64,000 bases of DNA from Acidovorax soli (GTDB lineage Bacteria; Pseudomonadota; Gammaproteobacteria; Burkholderiales; Burkholderiaceae_C), in contig NZ_JACHLK010000012.1 of NCBI RefSeq assembly GCF_014207955.1, positions 62,001 to 126,000 on the forward strand. The letters are read 5' to 3'. Numbering within the stretch: the first letter of the stretch is position 1; every line of letters begins with the position of its first letter. Below, in pieces: positions 9,272 to 18,502 of the stretch. Made by a program: the position numbers and the translations under genes. The notes below the pieces were generated by a model. It did not search any database. It had not been told where the DNA came from and saw only the letters and a list, made by a program, of their open reading frames with translations.

Positions 9272-12034
9272 ATGTTTCCATTTTTTTCCCGCAGCAAAAT
9301 GTCCGACGCACCTGAAGTGAATCCGGCCCCGGCCAAAACCCAAGAGGCGCATCCCCTGGATGCACTGACCGGCGGCGCCTTCTCTGCCGCCACCTCGGGT
9401 GAGCGCGCCTCCCGCATCCGCGACTGGCTGGCCACCCAGCCGGCGCCCGAGCAGCTGCAGGAAGTGTTCAAGGAGCTGAGCGGCCGCGACAAGGGCGCCG
9501 CCCGCGCCGTGCGCGAGCGCCTCGACGAAATCCGCCGCGCCAAGGGCCAGGAGGCCATTGCCGCCGAGTGGGCCGAAAAGGCCCAGGCCCTGCTGGCTGC
9601 GCCCAAGCTCAACATTGCCGATGCCCTGGCTTGGCAGCGCGACGCGGCCAAGGCCGGCGCGCCGCTGTCGCGCGAGCCGCTGTCCCTGCTCAAGGTGCAG
9701 GTAGCCGACCGCGTGAAGGTCATCGAGGACCTGCAGCACCGCGTGCAGGTGCAGCGCGAAGCCGCCGTGCTGCTGGCGCAGCGCATCGAAGTGCTGTCCA
9801 CCAAGCCCTGGCGTGATGCACAGGCCGCACTGGAGCTGCTGCGCGGCGACGTGGCGCGCTGGCAGGAGCAGGCCCAGGAGCTGACCGGTGATGCCAGCTG
9901 GGCCAGCGTGGAGGCGCGCTTCCCGCCGCTGCTCGATGCCTCGCGCACCCAGCTGCTGGTGGTGTGGGACGCCTTCCAGCCCGCGGTGGCCCAGGCAGCC
10001 GCTGCGGCCGAAGACGCCAATGCCCCGCTGCCGCCCGTGCCCGTGTGGGCCGATGAGCTGCGCGTGGCGCGTGGTTTGCCCACCGAGGCAGCCGCCGCAG
10101 CCGCGGCGACTGCACCGGGTGCGGCGGCCAAGCCCGCTCGCGCGCAGAACAAGCCCAAGGTCGACCCCGAGGTGCGCGAAAAGGCCGTGCAGGCCGTGCG
10201 CGAGGCCCTGGTGGTGCTCGAGAAGGAAACCGCCGAAGGCCACGGCAAGGCCAGTGCCGGTGCAGCCGCCGCCCTGCGCGCCGTGCTCAAGAACCATGGC
10301 AAGCACATCGATGCCGCGCTGGAGCAGCAGGTGCACACGGCCCTGGTGGCCGCTGGCGAGCTCGAAGGCTGGCAGCGCTGGGGCGCCGACCAGGTGCGCG
10401 AAGACCTCGTGGCCAAGGCCGAGGGCCTGCTCAACCGCCCCGAGGGCCAGGCCCTGGGTGGTCGCAAGATGCAGGAAACCCTGCGTGCCCTGCGCGAGCA
10501 ATGGAAGCAGGCCGACCAGGGCGGTGCGCCCAACCACGGCCTGTGGAAGAAATTCGACGAAGCCTGCAACGCCGCGCACAAGGTGGTGGAGGGCTGGCTC
10601 GACAAGATCCGCGCCGATGCCGCCGAGCACAAGGCCCAGCGCCTGGCACTGATCGAAGAGGTCAAGGCCTGGACGCAGGAGCACGCCAACTCGGGTGACT
10701 GGAAGGCCATCAACCGTGCGCTCTACCAGTTCGGCGACCGCTGGCGCGAAGGTGGCCATGTGGGCGAGAAGATCTTTGCCGAATTGCAGCCGCTGTGGAA
10801 GCAGGCCATCGCTGCGGCCGGTGCTCCGCTGGACGCCGCGCAGAAAGACAGCCTGGCGCGCCGCCACGCGATGATCGACGAGGCCGTGGCGCTGGGCGCT
10901 GCGCCCGCCTTGCGCATCGATGCCGTCAAGGCGCTGCAGCAGCGCTGGCAGGCCGAAGCGCAGACCGTGCCGCTGGACCGCAAGCACGAGCAAAAGCTCT
11001 GGGATGCCTTCCGCAAGCCCATCGACGAGGCCTTCAACCGCAAGTCGGCCGACCGCGAAAAGGCGGCGACCGAACTGAGCGCGCGCGACCGTGTGGTGCT
11101 CGACGCCTCCAAGGCGCTCGAAGCCGCCAACGCCACGGGCGATGCGCAGCAGATCCGCGCCGCCGTGCAGGCCCTTGAAGCGGCCCTGCGTGGCCAGGCC
11201 CAGGCGGCGGAGGCGGCTGCAGCATCGGCTCCGAAGAGCGAACCGGTCGCTGCCGCACAGGCTGCCGATGCCGGCAGCGAGGCGCCGGCCGATGGCACGG
11301 CCGCCGAGGGCGAGGCTGCTGCGGCGGCGCCCGCTCCCGTGGCCCCGCCCAAGCCGGCTCGCCCCGTGGTGGCCGTGCGCGGCGACGACCGCCCCGGCAT
11401 GAAGAAGGATGCGCCTGCGGCCCCGGGCCGGGGTGCGCGTCCGGGTGAACGCCGCGACGGTGGCCGGGGCGATGCGGGCCGTGGTGGTCCGCGTGATGGC
11501 CGTCCCGGCGATCGTGGTGGTGAGCGCGGCGGCCGTTTTGGTGACCGCGAGCGTCCAGCCTACGAAGACCGCGGTCCGCGCCTGGGCGATACGGCCTTCC
11601 GTGCCCAGCGCGATGCCATGGAGCACGCCCAACTGGCGCTCAAGAAGCTGGCGGCCCAGGCCCATGGCGAGGCCCTCACGCAACTGCTCTCGGCCTGGGA
11701 AAAGCGCGATGCCGCGCAGGTTCCGAGCGCCCAGGAGCTGGGCGGCCGCGTGACACCGGCAGTGCGCACCGCGTGGACGCAGGCCCTGTCGGCTGCGCCC
11801 AAGGGCGATGCGGCCGAAGCGCTGCTGCGCCTGGAAATGGCGGCCGAGGTGCCCACGCCGGCCGAGCACATTGCTGCGCGCCGCCTGCTGCAGCTGCAGC
11901 TGCTCACGCGCCGCAACGACCCTGCGCCTGAGCAGACCTGGGGCCAGGATGCGGCCAAGGTGCTGGCCAGCGGCAGCGATGCGGCCACGGCCCGCCGTCT
12001 GCAGAACGTGCTGAAGAACCTGCTGCGCAAGTAA
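9272..12034 (+). CDS. DUF349 domain protein with RG-rich tail
   Basis: A 920-residue, mostly helical protein with repeated DUF349-type segments, for example the runs LRALREQWKQADQGGAPNHGLWKKF and QRWQAEAQTVPLDRKHEQKLWDAFRKP class motifs that recur about every 80-90 residues. Molecular role is unknown for the family. Residues about 620-700 are an Ala/Pro-rich linker, then 708-765 is an Arg/Gly/Asp-rich disordered tract with RGG-like units, followed by a final helical domain to the C-terminus. Start at 9272 (MFPFFSRSK); an ATG at 9299 is the alternative. A bidirectional-looking intrinsic terminator follows at 12081. The gene is monocistronic with a leader of about 260 bases. Confidence 0.88.
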   Translation: MFPFFSRSKMSDAPEVNPAPAKTQEAHPLDALTGGAFSAATSGERASRIRDWLATQPAPEQLQEVFKELSGRDKGAARAVRERLDEIRRAKGQEAIAAEWAEKAQALLAAPKLNIADALAWQRDAAKAGAPLSREPLSLLKVQVADRVKVIEDLQHRVQVQREAAVLLAQRIEVLSTKPWRDAQAALELLRGDVARWQEQAQELTGDASWASVEARFPPLLDASRTQLLVVWDAFQPAVAQAAAAAEDANAPLPPVPVWADELRVARGLPTEAAAAAAATAPGAAAKPARAQNKPKVDPEVREKAVQAVREALVVLEKETAEGHGKASAGAAAALRAVLKNHGKHIDAALEQQVHTALVAAGELEGWQRWGADQVREDLVAKAEGLLNRPEGQALGGRKMQETLRALREQWKQADQGGAPNHGLWKKFDEACNAAHKVVEGWLDKIRADAAEHKAQRLALIEEVKAWTQEHANSGDWKAINRALYQFGDRWREGGHVGEKIFAELQPLWKQAIAAAGAPLDAAQKDSLARRHAMIDEAVALGAAPALRIDAVKALQQRWQAEAQTVPLDRKHEQKLWDAFRKPIDEAFNRKSADREKAATELSARDRVVLDASKALEAANATGDAQQIRAAVQALEAALRGQAQAAEAAAASAPKSEPVAAAQAADAGSEAPADGTAAEGEAAAAAPAPVAPPKPARPVVAVRGDDRPGMKKDAPAAPGRGARPGERRDGGRGDAGRGGPRDGRPGDRGGERGGRFGDRERPAYEDRGPRLGDTAFRAQRDAMEHAQLALKKLAAQAHGEALTQLLSAWEKRDAAQVPSAQELGGRVTPAVRTAWTQALSAAPKGDAAEALLRLEMAAEVPTPAEHIAARRLLQLQLLTRRNDPAPEQTWGQDAAKVLASGSDAATARRLQNVLKNLLRK

Positions 12035-12080
12035 GGAGCGATGGGGTGCAGGGCTGCGGCCCTGTGCCGCATCTGCATGA

Positions 12081-12136
12081 CAACGCGCCTTCGCGTGCGC
12101 GCCCCCGGGCGCGGCTGCGAAGGCGCGTTGTTTTTT
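12081..12136 (+). terminator. intrinsic terminator after the DUF349 gene
   Basis: A 14-bp perfect stem CAACGCGCCTTCGC / GCGAAGGCGCGTTG (12081-12094 with 12117-12130) is followed directly by six T residues. It ends transcription 47 bp past the stop codon. Confidence 0.9.
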
Positions 12137-12224
12137 GGGCGATGGGCGTGCAGGCTGTGTGTGCTGCAGTGGGCGCGGGCGCATGGCCGCACTGGCTGGT
12201 GGAGTCTGAGGGGAGGCCGAAAAC

Positions 12225-12255
12225 AAAAAAGCCGTTGCGAATGCAACGGCTTTTT
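12225..12255 (-). terminator. bidirectional terminator downstream of tRNA-Leu copy 1
   Basis: GCCGTTGC-GAAT-GCAACGGC is flanked by six A and five T residues, so it can work in both directions. It lies 8 bp from the tRNA 3' end and would terminate the tRNA transcript on the minus strand. Confidence 0.85.
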
Positions 12256-12262
12256 ATGTGTT

Positions 12263-12347
<85 letters not shown>

Positions 12348-12572
12348 TTTCAGATCAGATTTGAATTATAGAACGTTTTTTGGGGTCGCCAGGAAATTTG
12401 CCAACTTTTTTGAAAATTGTTGGAAGGCGGCACGGGATCGCCTGATGGCCGTGGCGCCGATCACGGGGATGCATGCGGTGCGTGGAGGGTGCCGGGAGGC
12501 AAGCGGTGTGGGGCGGTGTGTTGCCCGCTCCGGCGCACTGCGAAGATGTGGTGCGGCGCGTGTGCGGAAAAC

Positions 12573-12603
12573 AAAAAAGCCGCTGTGGACACAGCGGCTT
12601 TTT
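12573..12603 (-). terminator. bidirectional terminator downstream of tRNA-Leu copy 2
   Basis: GCCGCTGT-GGAC-ACAGCGGC between six A and five T residues. The sequence differs from the copy-1 terminator in the stem but keeps paired changes and the same flanks, as expected for a duplicated tRNA cassette that has since diverged. Confidence 0.85.
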
Positions 12604-12640
12604 CAATATTTCGAAAACCATCACTGGTTCTCGTTAAACT

Positions 12641-12725
<85 letters not shown>

Positions 12726-12744
12726 ATTTCAGGAAAGACTCAGA

Positions 12745-15081
12745 TTGTATATCAAAAAAACCACCCCCAGCACTTCGTCTGCACATTTGTCGGATGAAAT
12801 TGAAGGAAGCGTGCAGGGGCACCGTGATGGCCATGGTTTCGTCGTGCGTGATGACGGCGAAGGCGACATCTATATCCCCCCCAACGAAATGCGTGCCGTG
12901 CTGCACAAGGACCGTGTGCGCGTGCGCATCGTGCGCCAGGACCGCCGCGGCCGTCCCGAAGGCCGCGTGGTCGAGATCATCGAGCGCCCGCCCCAGCCCA
13001 TCATCGGCCGGCTGCTGCAGGAAAGCGGTGTCTGGCTCGTCGCACCCGAAGACAAGCGCTACGGCCAGGACGTGCTGATCCCCAAGGGCGCCACCGGCGC
13101 TGCCAAGCCTGGCCAGGTGGTCGTGGTTGAACTCACCGAGCCGCCGGCCCTGTTCGGCCAGCCCGTGGGCCGCATCACCGAGGTGCTGGGCGAGGTCGAC
13201 GACCCCGGCATGGAGATCGAGATCGCGGTGCGCAAGTACGGCGTGCCGCACGAGTTCTCGGCCGAGTGCCTGGCGCAGGCCAAGGCCCTGCCCGACAAGG
13301 TGCGTGCGCAGGACAAGAAGCGCCGCGTGGACTTGACCGACGTGCCCCTGGTCACCATCGATGGCGAGGACGCGCGCGACTTCGACGACGCCGTGTACTG
13401 CGAGCCCGCACGCGTGGGCCGCGGCAAGGGCTGGCGCCTGCTGGTGGCCATTGCCGACGTGAGCCACTATGTGGAGACTGGCAGCGCCATCGACATCGAC
13501 GCCTACGACCGCGCCACCAGCGTGTACTTCCCGCGCCGCGTGATCCCCATGCTGCCCGAGAAGCTGTCCAACGGCCTGTGCTCGCTCAACCCCGAGGTGG
13601 AGCGCCTGTGCATGGTCTGCGACATGCTGGTCACGGCCAAGGGCGAGGTGCATGCCTACCAGTTCTACCCTGCCGTGATGTTCAGCCATGCGCGCTTCAC
13701 CTACACCGAGGTGGCGGCCATCCTGGCCAATACGCGCGGGCCCGAGGCGAGCAAGCGCAAGGAGCGCGTCAAGGACCTGCTCAACCTGCACGACGTGTAC
13801 CGCGCGCTGCTGGTGGCGCGCGGCCAGCGCGGCGCGGTGGACTTCGAGACCACCGAGACCCAGATCATCTGCGACGAGAACGGCCGCATCGAGAAGATCG
13901 TGCCGCGCACGCGCAACGACGCACACAAGCTCATCGAGGAGGCCATGCTGGCCGCCAACGTGTGCAGCGCCGACTTCATCGCCCAGGGCGGCCAGCCCGG
14001 CCTGTTCCGCGTGCACGAAGGCCCCACGCCCGAGAAACAGGAGATCCTGCGCAACTACCTCAAGGCCATGGGCGTGGGCATGAGCATTGGCGACGATCCC
14101 AAGCCCGGCGAGTTCCAGGCGATTGCCGAGGCCACCAAGGACCGGCCCGACGCCCAGCAGATCCACACCATGCTGCTGCGCTCCATGCAGCAGGCCATCT
14201 ACACGCCCATCAACAGTGGCCACTTCGGCCTGGCGTTCGAAGCCTATACCCATTTCACCAGCCCCATCCGGCGCTATCCGGACCTGCTGGTGCACCGCGT
14301 GATCAAGGCCATCCTGGGTAAGACGCAGTACAAGCTGCCCTCGCTGCCCACGCCGGGCGAGGCCCACGCCAAGCTGGCCAAGCGCCTGGCCTCGCGCGTG
14401 GCGGCGCCCGGCATGAAGCCGCGCAAGGATGTCAAGCCGCCCAGCCGTGAGACCCAGGCCTGGGAGGCCGCAGGCCTGCACTGCAGCGCCAACGAACGCC
14501 GCGCCGACGAGGCCAGCCGCGACGTGGAGGCCTGGCTCAAGTGCAAGTACATGCGCGAACACCTGGGCGAGGAATACAGCGGCGTGGTCAGCGCTGCGAC
14601 CAGCTTCGGCATCTTCGTCACGCTCGATGCCATGTACGTCGAGGGCCTGGTGCACATCACCGAACTGGGCGGCGAGTACTTCAAGTTTGACGAGGCGCGC
14701 CAGGAGCTGCGCGGCGAGCGCACGGGCATCCGCTACGCTATCGGCGCACGCGTGCGTGTGCAGGTGAGCCGCGTGGACCTCGACGGCCGCAGGATCGACT
14801 TCCGCCTGGTGCGCGAAGGCGAAGAGCTGGTGGGCCGGGCGCTCAAGGACAAGGGCGTGCCCCAGGATGGCCACGGGGGCTCCGGCAAGGGTCCGCGCAA
14901 AGGGGGCGGCGGCAGTGGCCGCTCCAAGGCGAAAGCGGCAGATGCATCGGCCACCGAGATGGCATCGCTCACGCGCGAGCGTGCGGCGCGCTCGCCGATC
15001 CAGGAGCTCAAGGCCTCGGTGAAAAAGGCCGCCGCCAAGGGCAAGGCGGGCAGCAAGGGGCGCAAGCCGCGCCGCGGCTGA
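12745..15081 (+). CDS. rnr: ribonuclease R
   Basis: Processive 3'-5' exoribonuclease of the RNB family that degrades structured RNA and works with tmRNA in quality control. Order: cold-shock domains from the start (EGSVQGHRDGHGFVVRDD), the RNB catalytic core with DGEDARDFDDAVYC carrying the metal-binding aspartates, a C-terminal S1 domain (EEYSGVVSAATSFGIFVTL) and a Lys/Gly-rich tail. The E. coli N-terminal helix-turn-helix domain is missing; the tRNA gene directly upstream leaves no room for it. I choose TTG at 12745 because AGGAAAG sits 7 bases before it; TTG at 12787 (giving MSDEIEG) is the alternative. Confidence 0.95.
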   Translation: MYIKKTTPSTSSAHLSDEIEGSVQGHRDGHGFVVRDDGEGDIYIPPNEMRAVLHKDRVRVRIVRQDRRGRPEGRVVEIIERPPQPIIGRLLQESGVWLVAPEDKRYGQDVLIPKGATGAAKPGQVVVVELTEPPALFGQPVGRITEVLGEVDDPGMEIEIAVRKYGVPHEFSAECLAQAKALPDKVRAQDKKRRVDLTDVPLVTIDGEDARDFDDAVYCEPARVGRGKGWRLLVAIADVSHYVETGSAIDIDAYDRATSVYFPRRVIPMLPEKLSNGLCSLNPEVERLCMVCDMLVTAKGEVHAYQFYPAVMFSHARFTYTEVAAILANTRGPEASKRKERVKDLLNLHDVYRALLVARGQRGAVDFETTETQIICDENGRIEKIVPRTRNDAHKLIEEAMLAANVCSADFIAQGGQPGLFRVHEGPTPEKQEILRNYLKAMGVGMSIGDDPKPGEFQAIAEATKDRPDAQQIHTMLLRSMQQAIYTPINSGHFGLAFEAYTHFTSPIRRYPDLLVHRVIKAILGKTQYKLPSLPTPGEAHAKLAKRLASRVAAPGMKPRKDVKPPSRETQAWEAAGLHCSANERRADEASRDVEAWLKCKYMREHLGEEYSGVVSAATSFGIFVTLDAMYVEGLVHITELGGEYFKFDEARQELRGERTGIRYAIGARVRVQVSRVDLDGRRIDFRLVREGEELVGRALKDKGVPQDGHGGSGKGPRKGGGGSGRSKAKAADASATEMASLTRERAARSPIQELKASVKKAAAKGKAGSKGRKPRRG

Positions 15082-15091
15082 GTCGTTCGCG

Positions 15092-15155
15092 GCCGAGCCC
15101 CGCCCTGGGGGGGGCTCGGCATGCCACCGCCGTCCGGTTGCGCGGGCGGGGTGGC
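15092..15155 (+). terminator. hairpins downstream of rnr
   Basis: Two GC-rich hairpins follow the rnr stop: GCCGAGCCCC / GGGGGGGCTCGGC (15092-15120) without a T-run, then GCCACCGCC / GGCGGGGTGGC ending in CTTTTCG. The second is the better candidate for an intrinsic terminator between the convergent rnr and pobA genes. Confidence 0.5.
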
Positions 15156-15163
15156 TTTTCGCT

Positions 15164-16361
15164 TCATCCCGTGTGGGACCCTCCGACGGGTTCGAACGGC
15201 AAACCGGCATATTGCTCTGCCAGTGCCAGCTGTGCTGCGGGGCTGCTGCGCAGGTACTCCAGCTCGTGCTCCTGGGCCCGCTGGTCGAAGGCTGTGCTGT
15301 CGGGAAAACGGTGCAGCAGGTTGGTCAGGTACCAGGAGGTGCGCACCGAGGCCCAGACACGGCGCAAGGCCATGTCGCTGTAGCCATCGAGCAGGTCCGA
15401 TGAGCCGGTGCCGTAGAAGTGGGCCAGCGCCCGCGAGAGGTAGAACACGTCCGACACGGCCAGGTTGAGCCCCTTGGCCCCGGTGGGCGGGACGATGTGC
15501 GCCGCATCGCCCGCGAGGAACAGCTGGCCGTGGCGCATCGGCTCGGCGACATAGCTGCGCAGGGGGGGCGAGCGATTTCTCGATCGACGGACCGGTGGCG
15601 ATGCGCTCGGCCAGCTCGCGCGGGTAGCGGGCCTTGAGTTCGTTCCAGAAGCGCTCGTCCGGCCAGTCCTCGGTGCGCGTGTCCAGTGGCACCTGCAGGT
15701 AGTAGCGGCTCAGTGTGGGGCTGCGCATGGAGGCGAGCGCAAAACCGCGCGGATGGTTGGCGTAGACGATGTCCGGCAGCGGTGGTGTCTCCGAGAGAAT
15801 GCCCAGCCAGCCAAAGGGATAGACCTTTTCGAATTCGCGCAGAACACTTGCCGGGATGGCCTTGCGCGATACGCCATGGAACCCGTCGCAACCCGCGATG
15901 AACTGGCAGTCCAGGCGCTGCGGTTGCCCCGCATGCACGAAGCTGACGTACGGGTGTGCGCTTGCCACGCCATGCAGTGCCACGTCCATCGCCTCGTGGA
16001 CGACGCGGGCCGAACGGGCGTCGCAGGCCGCGTGCAGGTCTTCCTGGATCTGCGTCTGCCCATAGGCCACGAAGCGTTTGCCCAGGTGCTTGCGCACGTC
16101 GATGAAGAAGCTCTCACGGCCGGCCCAGGCGACCTGCATTCCGTCGTGCGCATGGCCCTCGCGGTCCATGCGTTCGCCCAGGCCGCAACGGCGCAGCAGA
16201 TCGACCGTGCCCTGCTCCAGCACACCGGCGCGGATGCGCGACTGGACCTGCGCGCGGCTGCGGTGCTCCAGCACCACGCTGTCCACTCCCGCCTGGTGCA
16301 GCAGATGGGACAGGAGCAGGCCTGCGGGGCCGCCGCCGATGATGGCCACTTGTGTTTTCAT
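15164..16361 (-). pseudogene. pobA: 4-hydroxybenzoate 3-monooxygenase, frameshifted
   Basis: FAD monooxygenase turning 4-hydroxybenzoate into protocatechuate, the entry to ring cleavage. The frame starting at 16361 (MKTQVAIIGGGPAGLLL, the FAD-binding loop) follows PobA through AGVLEQGTVDLLRRCGL, CDGFHGVSRKAIPA and PFGWLG up to GPSIEKSLAP, then loses homology. The rest, MRHGQLFLAGDAAHIVPP to the end, continues in another frame ending at 15164. The break is at a run of seven G (15562-15568 on the plus strand); removing one base restores S-L-A-P-L-R-S-Y. Restored length is about 398 residues, normal for PobA. It may be a true inactivation, a phase-variable tract or a base-call error. A LysR regulator is divergent. 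Confidence 0.9.
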
Positions 16362-16463
16362 GATGATTGGTTTTACAGAAGGGTTGCGGGGCGGCGACAT
16401 GCACGCCTGCTGTGCAAATCTAAGAAAAGCACCGTCTGCGCAGAAGCCAGGGCAGGCTTATAG

Positions 16464-16482
16464 TGATCAGGATTTCTTATCA
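16464..16482. promoter_or_regulatory. possible LysR operator between pobA and the regulator
   Basis: TGAT-N11-ATCA (16464-16482) is an inverted repeat of the T-N11-A kind favoured by LysR regulators. It sits in a short AT-rich patch directly before the regulator's start codon, in the shared 129-bp divergent region, so the regulator could use it for self-control and for activating pobA. The motif is short and could occur by chance. Confidence 0.4.
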
Positions 16483-16490
16483 AATGACCC

Positions 16491-17435
16491 ATGACGCTGC
16501 AGCAGTTGAAGGCCTTTTTGGCGGTGGTCGAATGCGGGAGCTTCCGGGCCGCGTCGCGCCGGCTCGGCATGTCCCAGGCGGGCTTGACCATGAGCCTGAA
16601 GGCGCTGGAGGCCGCGCTGGGCGTGCCCTTGCTGCGCCGGTCCGTGCAGGGCGCCGTGTTGACGGAGCAGGGCGAGCGGCTGCTGCCCCGCGCCCGGCTG
16701 ATCACGCGCGAGGCCGGCAAGGCCCAGGAGGATGCCCTGCAGGCCCTGCATGCCGAGGCGGGCCACCTGGCGGTCGGCCTGGGGCCCACGCCGGCTGCCG
16801 TGCTGCTCCCCCTCGTGGTGCCGGAGTTCCATCGCCGGTTTCCGGCGGTGCAACTGCGCCTGTTCAGCGGCTTCTACGAGCAGTTGCTGCCCGAGCTGCA
16901 GCAGGCACGCATCCAGCTGGCGGTGACCGCTGTGCCCGATGGTGGCGTGGCTGCGGGCTTCGAAGTGCGACGGCTGTTCCGCAGTGCGCTGGTGGTGATC
17001 GCCCGGCGCGGCCATCCGCTGGCGCAGGCACGCAGCCTCCAGGCCCTGCAGGGGCAGGAGTGGGTGCTGCTGGGGCCGCCGGGCGGGCCCGGGGGCACCG
17101 TGCTGCGTTTCCATGCGGAGCAGGGCCTGCCCATGCCCCGGGTGGCGGCCACCTGCGAGTCCTTTTCGCACCTGGCGCCCTTGCTGGGCGGCACCAACTG
17201 GCTGGCCATGGTGCCCGCCGCCATGGTGGATGGCCAATTGCTGGGCGATGGCATGGTGGCCCTGGCCATTGACGAGCATCCCCCCAGCTTCGACAACTGC
17301 CTGATCTACCGCGCAGATACCCCGCTCGCGGGCGTGGCCGACACCTTTGCCGGGATGTGCCAGTCGTTCGCGCGCGTGCTGACCGGCGGTGCCAGCGATG
17401 CGGTCATCGGGCAGGCCAGGGGTGTGCGCCCCTGA
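16491..17435 (+). CDS. LysR-family transcriptional regulator (pobA-linked)
   Basis: A 314-residue LysR regulator: N-terminal winged helix MTLQQLKAFLAVVECGSFRA...SQAGLTMSLKALE, then the periplasmic-binding-protein-like effector domain from about residue 90. It is divergent from pobA with 129 bp between the starts, the usual arrangement of a LysR activator and its aromatic-catabolic target, so 4-hydroxybenzoate or a related aromatic acid is the likely effector. That is inference; many species use AraC- or IclR-type PobR instead. It converges with the alpha/beta hydrolase gene 19 bp downstream. Confidence 0.93.
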   Translation: MTLQQLKAFLAVVECGSFRAASRRLGMSQAGLTMSLKALEAALGVPLLRRSVQGAVLTEQGERLLPRARLITREAGKAQEDALQALHAEAGHLAVGLGPTPAAVLLPLVVPEFHRRFPAVQLRLFSGFYEQLLPELQQARIQLAVTAVPDGGVAAGFEVRRLFRSALVVIARRGHPLAQARSLQALQGQEWVLLGPPGGPGGTVLRFHAEQGLPMPRVAATCESFSHLAPLLGGTNWLAMVPAAMVDGQLLGDGMVALAIDEHPPSFDNCLIYRADTPLAGVADTFAGMCQSFARVLTGGASDAVIGQARGVRP

Positions 17436-17454
17436 GTCTGCTGCCGGCCCTTCT

Positions 17455-18429
17455 TCACGGCGCTGCCTGGGCCTGGGAGGCGCCCAGGGGCCTTTGCTGC
17501 GACAGGAAGCCCAGGTAGCGCTGTGCGGTATCGCCCGGGGCCTCCATCATGGGCAGGTGGCCGATGCCTGGCAGGGGCTCGATGCGTGCGCCCGGCAGCA
17601 GGCCGGCGAGCGTGCGGGCTCCCGAGATGTCGAAGACCCGGTCCTGTTCGCCCCACAGCGCCAGCGTGGGCTGCGGCAGGCCTTGGGCCAGGCGCCGCTG
17701 CAGCAGGTACCGGTCCTTGAGCTGCGCGTCCCACAGCCGCGCGTTGGAGGCCGCGTTGCGGGTGGCGGCCTGCTCGCTGGCGTGCAGGATGGGGTAGGGC
17801 AGGAACGGACGTTTCTCGAAGACCAGGCCCATCATGGCCTCGAACGCGGGGGCATCGGGGGCCACCAGCGGGCGCTGCCCGGCGTCGATGAGCTCGTCCA
17901 TGCGGCTCGGCCGGGGCGAGCGCAGGCCGTGGGGCGCGCCAATGAAGGCCACGCTCGCCACCCGTTCGGGGTGCTCGCGCGCCAGCAGCGCGGCGATGGT
18001 GCCGCCCATGGAGTTGCCGGCCAGGTGGGCCTGCCCGATGCCCCAGGCGTCCATGAGTGCAAGCAGCCGCGCGGTATGGGCCGCATAGTCGTAGGGCAGG
18101 GAGTCGTCGCGCGTGCTCTCGCCAAAGCCGGGAATGTCCGGCACGATCACGCGGTGGGTGGCCGTGAGCGGGCGGGCAAAATCCGCCCAGTGGTCCTTCT
18201 CGGCAAAAATGCCGTGCAGCAGGATGACGGGAAGCCGGTTGCCGGCGGGCGCCGCGCTGTCCAGGTAGTGCACTTCGTGTCCGGGGATCCGGACCGTGTG
18301 GGCGGAGAGGCCCGACAACTGGCGGTTCAGTCCCAGCAGGGCTTGCTGGAACGGCTGGGGTGCAGCGTAGTAGAGGAGGGTGGTGGCCAAGGCGATGGCC
18401 GCTGCGGTGACAACAAGGATGCGCTTCAA
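17455..18429 (-). CDS. alpha/beta hydrolase with N-terminal membrane anchor
   Basis: Serine hydrolase with the nucleophile elbow GNSMGG, an oxyanion motif LLHGIFAEKDHW and a C-terminal catalytic His in GIGHLPMMEAP. It starts with LKRILVVTAAAIALATTLLYY, a positively charged and then hydrophobic stretch that looks like a signal anchor, so the enzyme probably acts in the periplasm or on the membrane as an esterase or lipase. I choose TTG at 18429, behind GGAG at 8 bases; the longer open frame upstream is Arg/Ser-rich and overlaps the divergent AraC gene. 324 residues. Substrate unknown. Confidence 0.85.
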   Translation of the reverse strand: MKRILVVTAAAIALATTLLYYAAPQPFQQALLGLNRQLSGLSAHTVRIPGHEVHYLDSAAPAGNRLPVILLHGIFAEKDHWADFARPLTATHRVIVPDIPGFGESTRDDSLPYDYAAHTARLLALMDAWGIGQAHLAGNSMGGTIAALLAREHPERVASVAFIGAPHGLRSPRPSRMDELIDAGQRPLVAPDAPAFEAMMGLVFEKRPFLPYPILHASEQAATRNAASNARLWDAQLKDRYLLQRRLAQGLPQPTLALWGEQDRVFDISGARTLAGLLPGARIEPLPGIGHLPMMEAPGDTAQRYLGFLSQQRPLGASQAQAAP

Positions 18430-18502
18430 GAACAGGTCTCCGGTGCGTGGGGATCGTTGAAGGCTACCGGGAGCATGGTGTGAAGACTTGCATGTTTGGG
18501 CT

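Noticed and set aside
8804-12226. Open frame of 1140 codons opposite the DUF349 gene
   Set aside because: Shadow of an Ala/Gly/Arg-rich gene; crosses the terminator and the small-RNA candidate.
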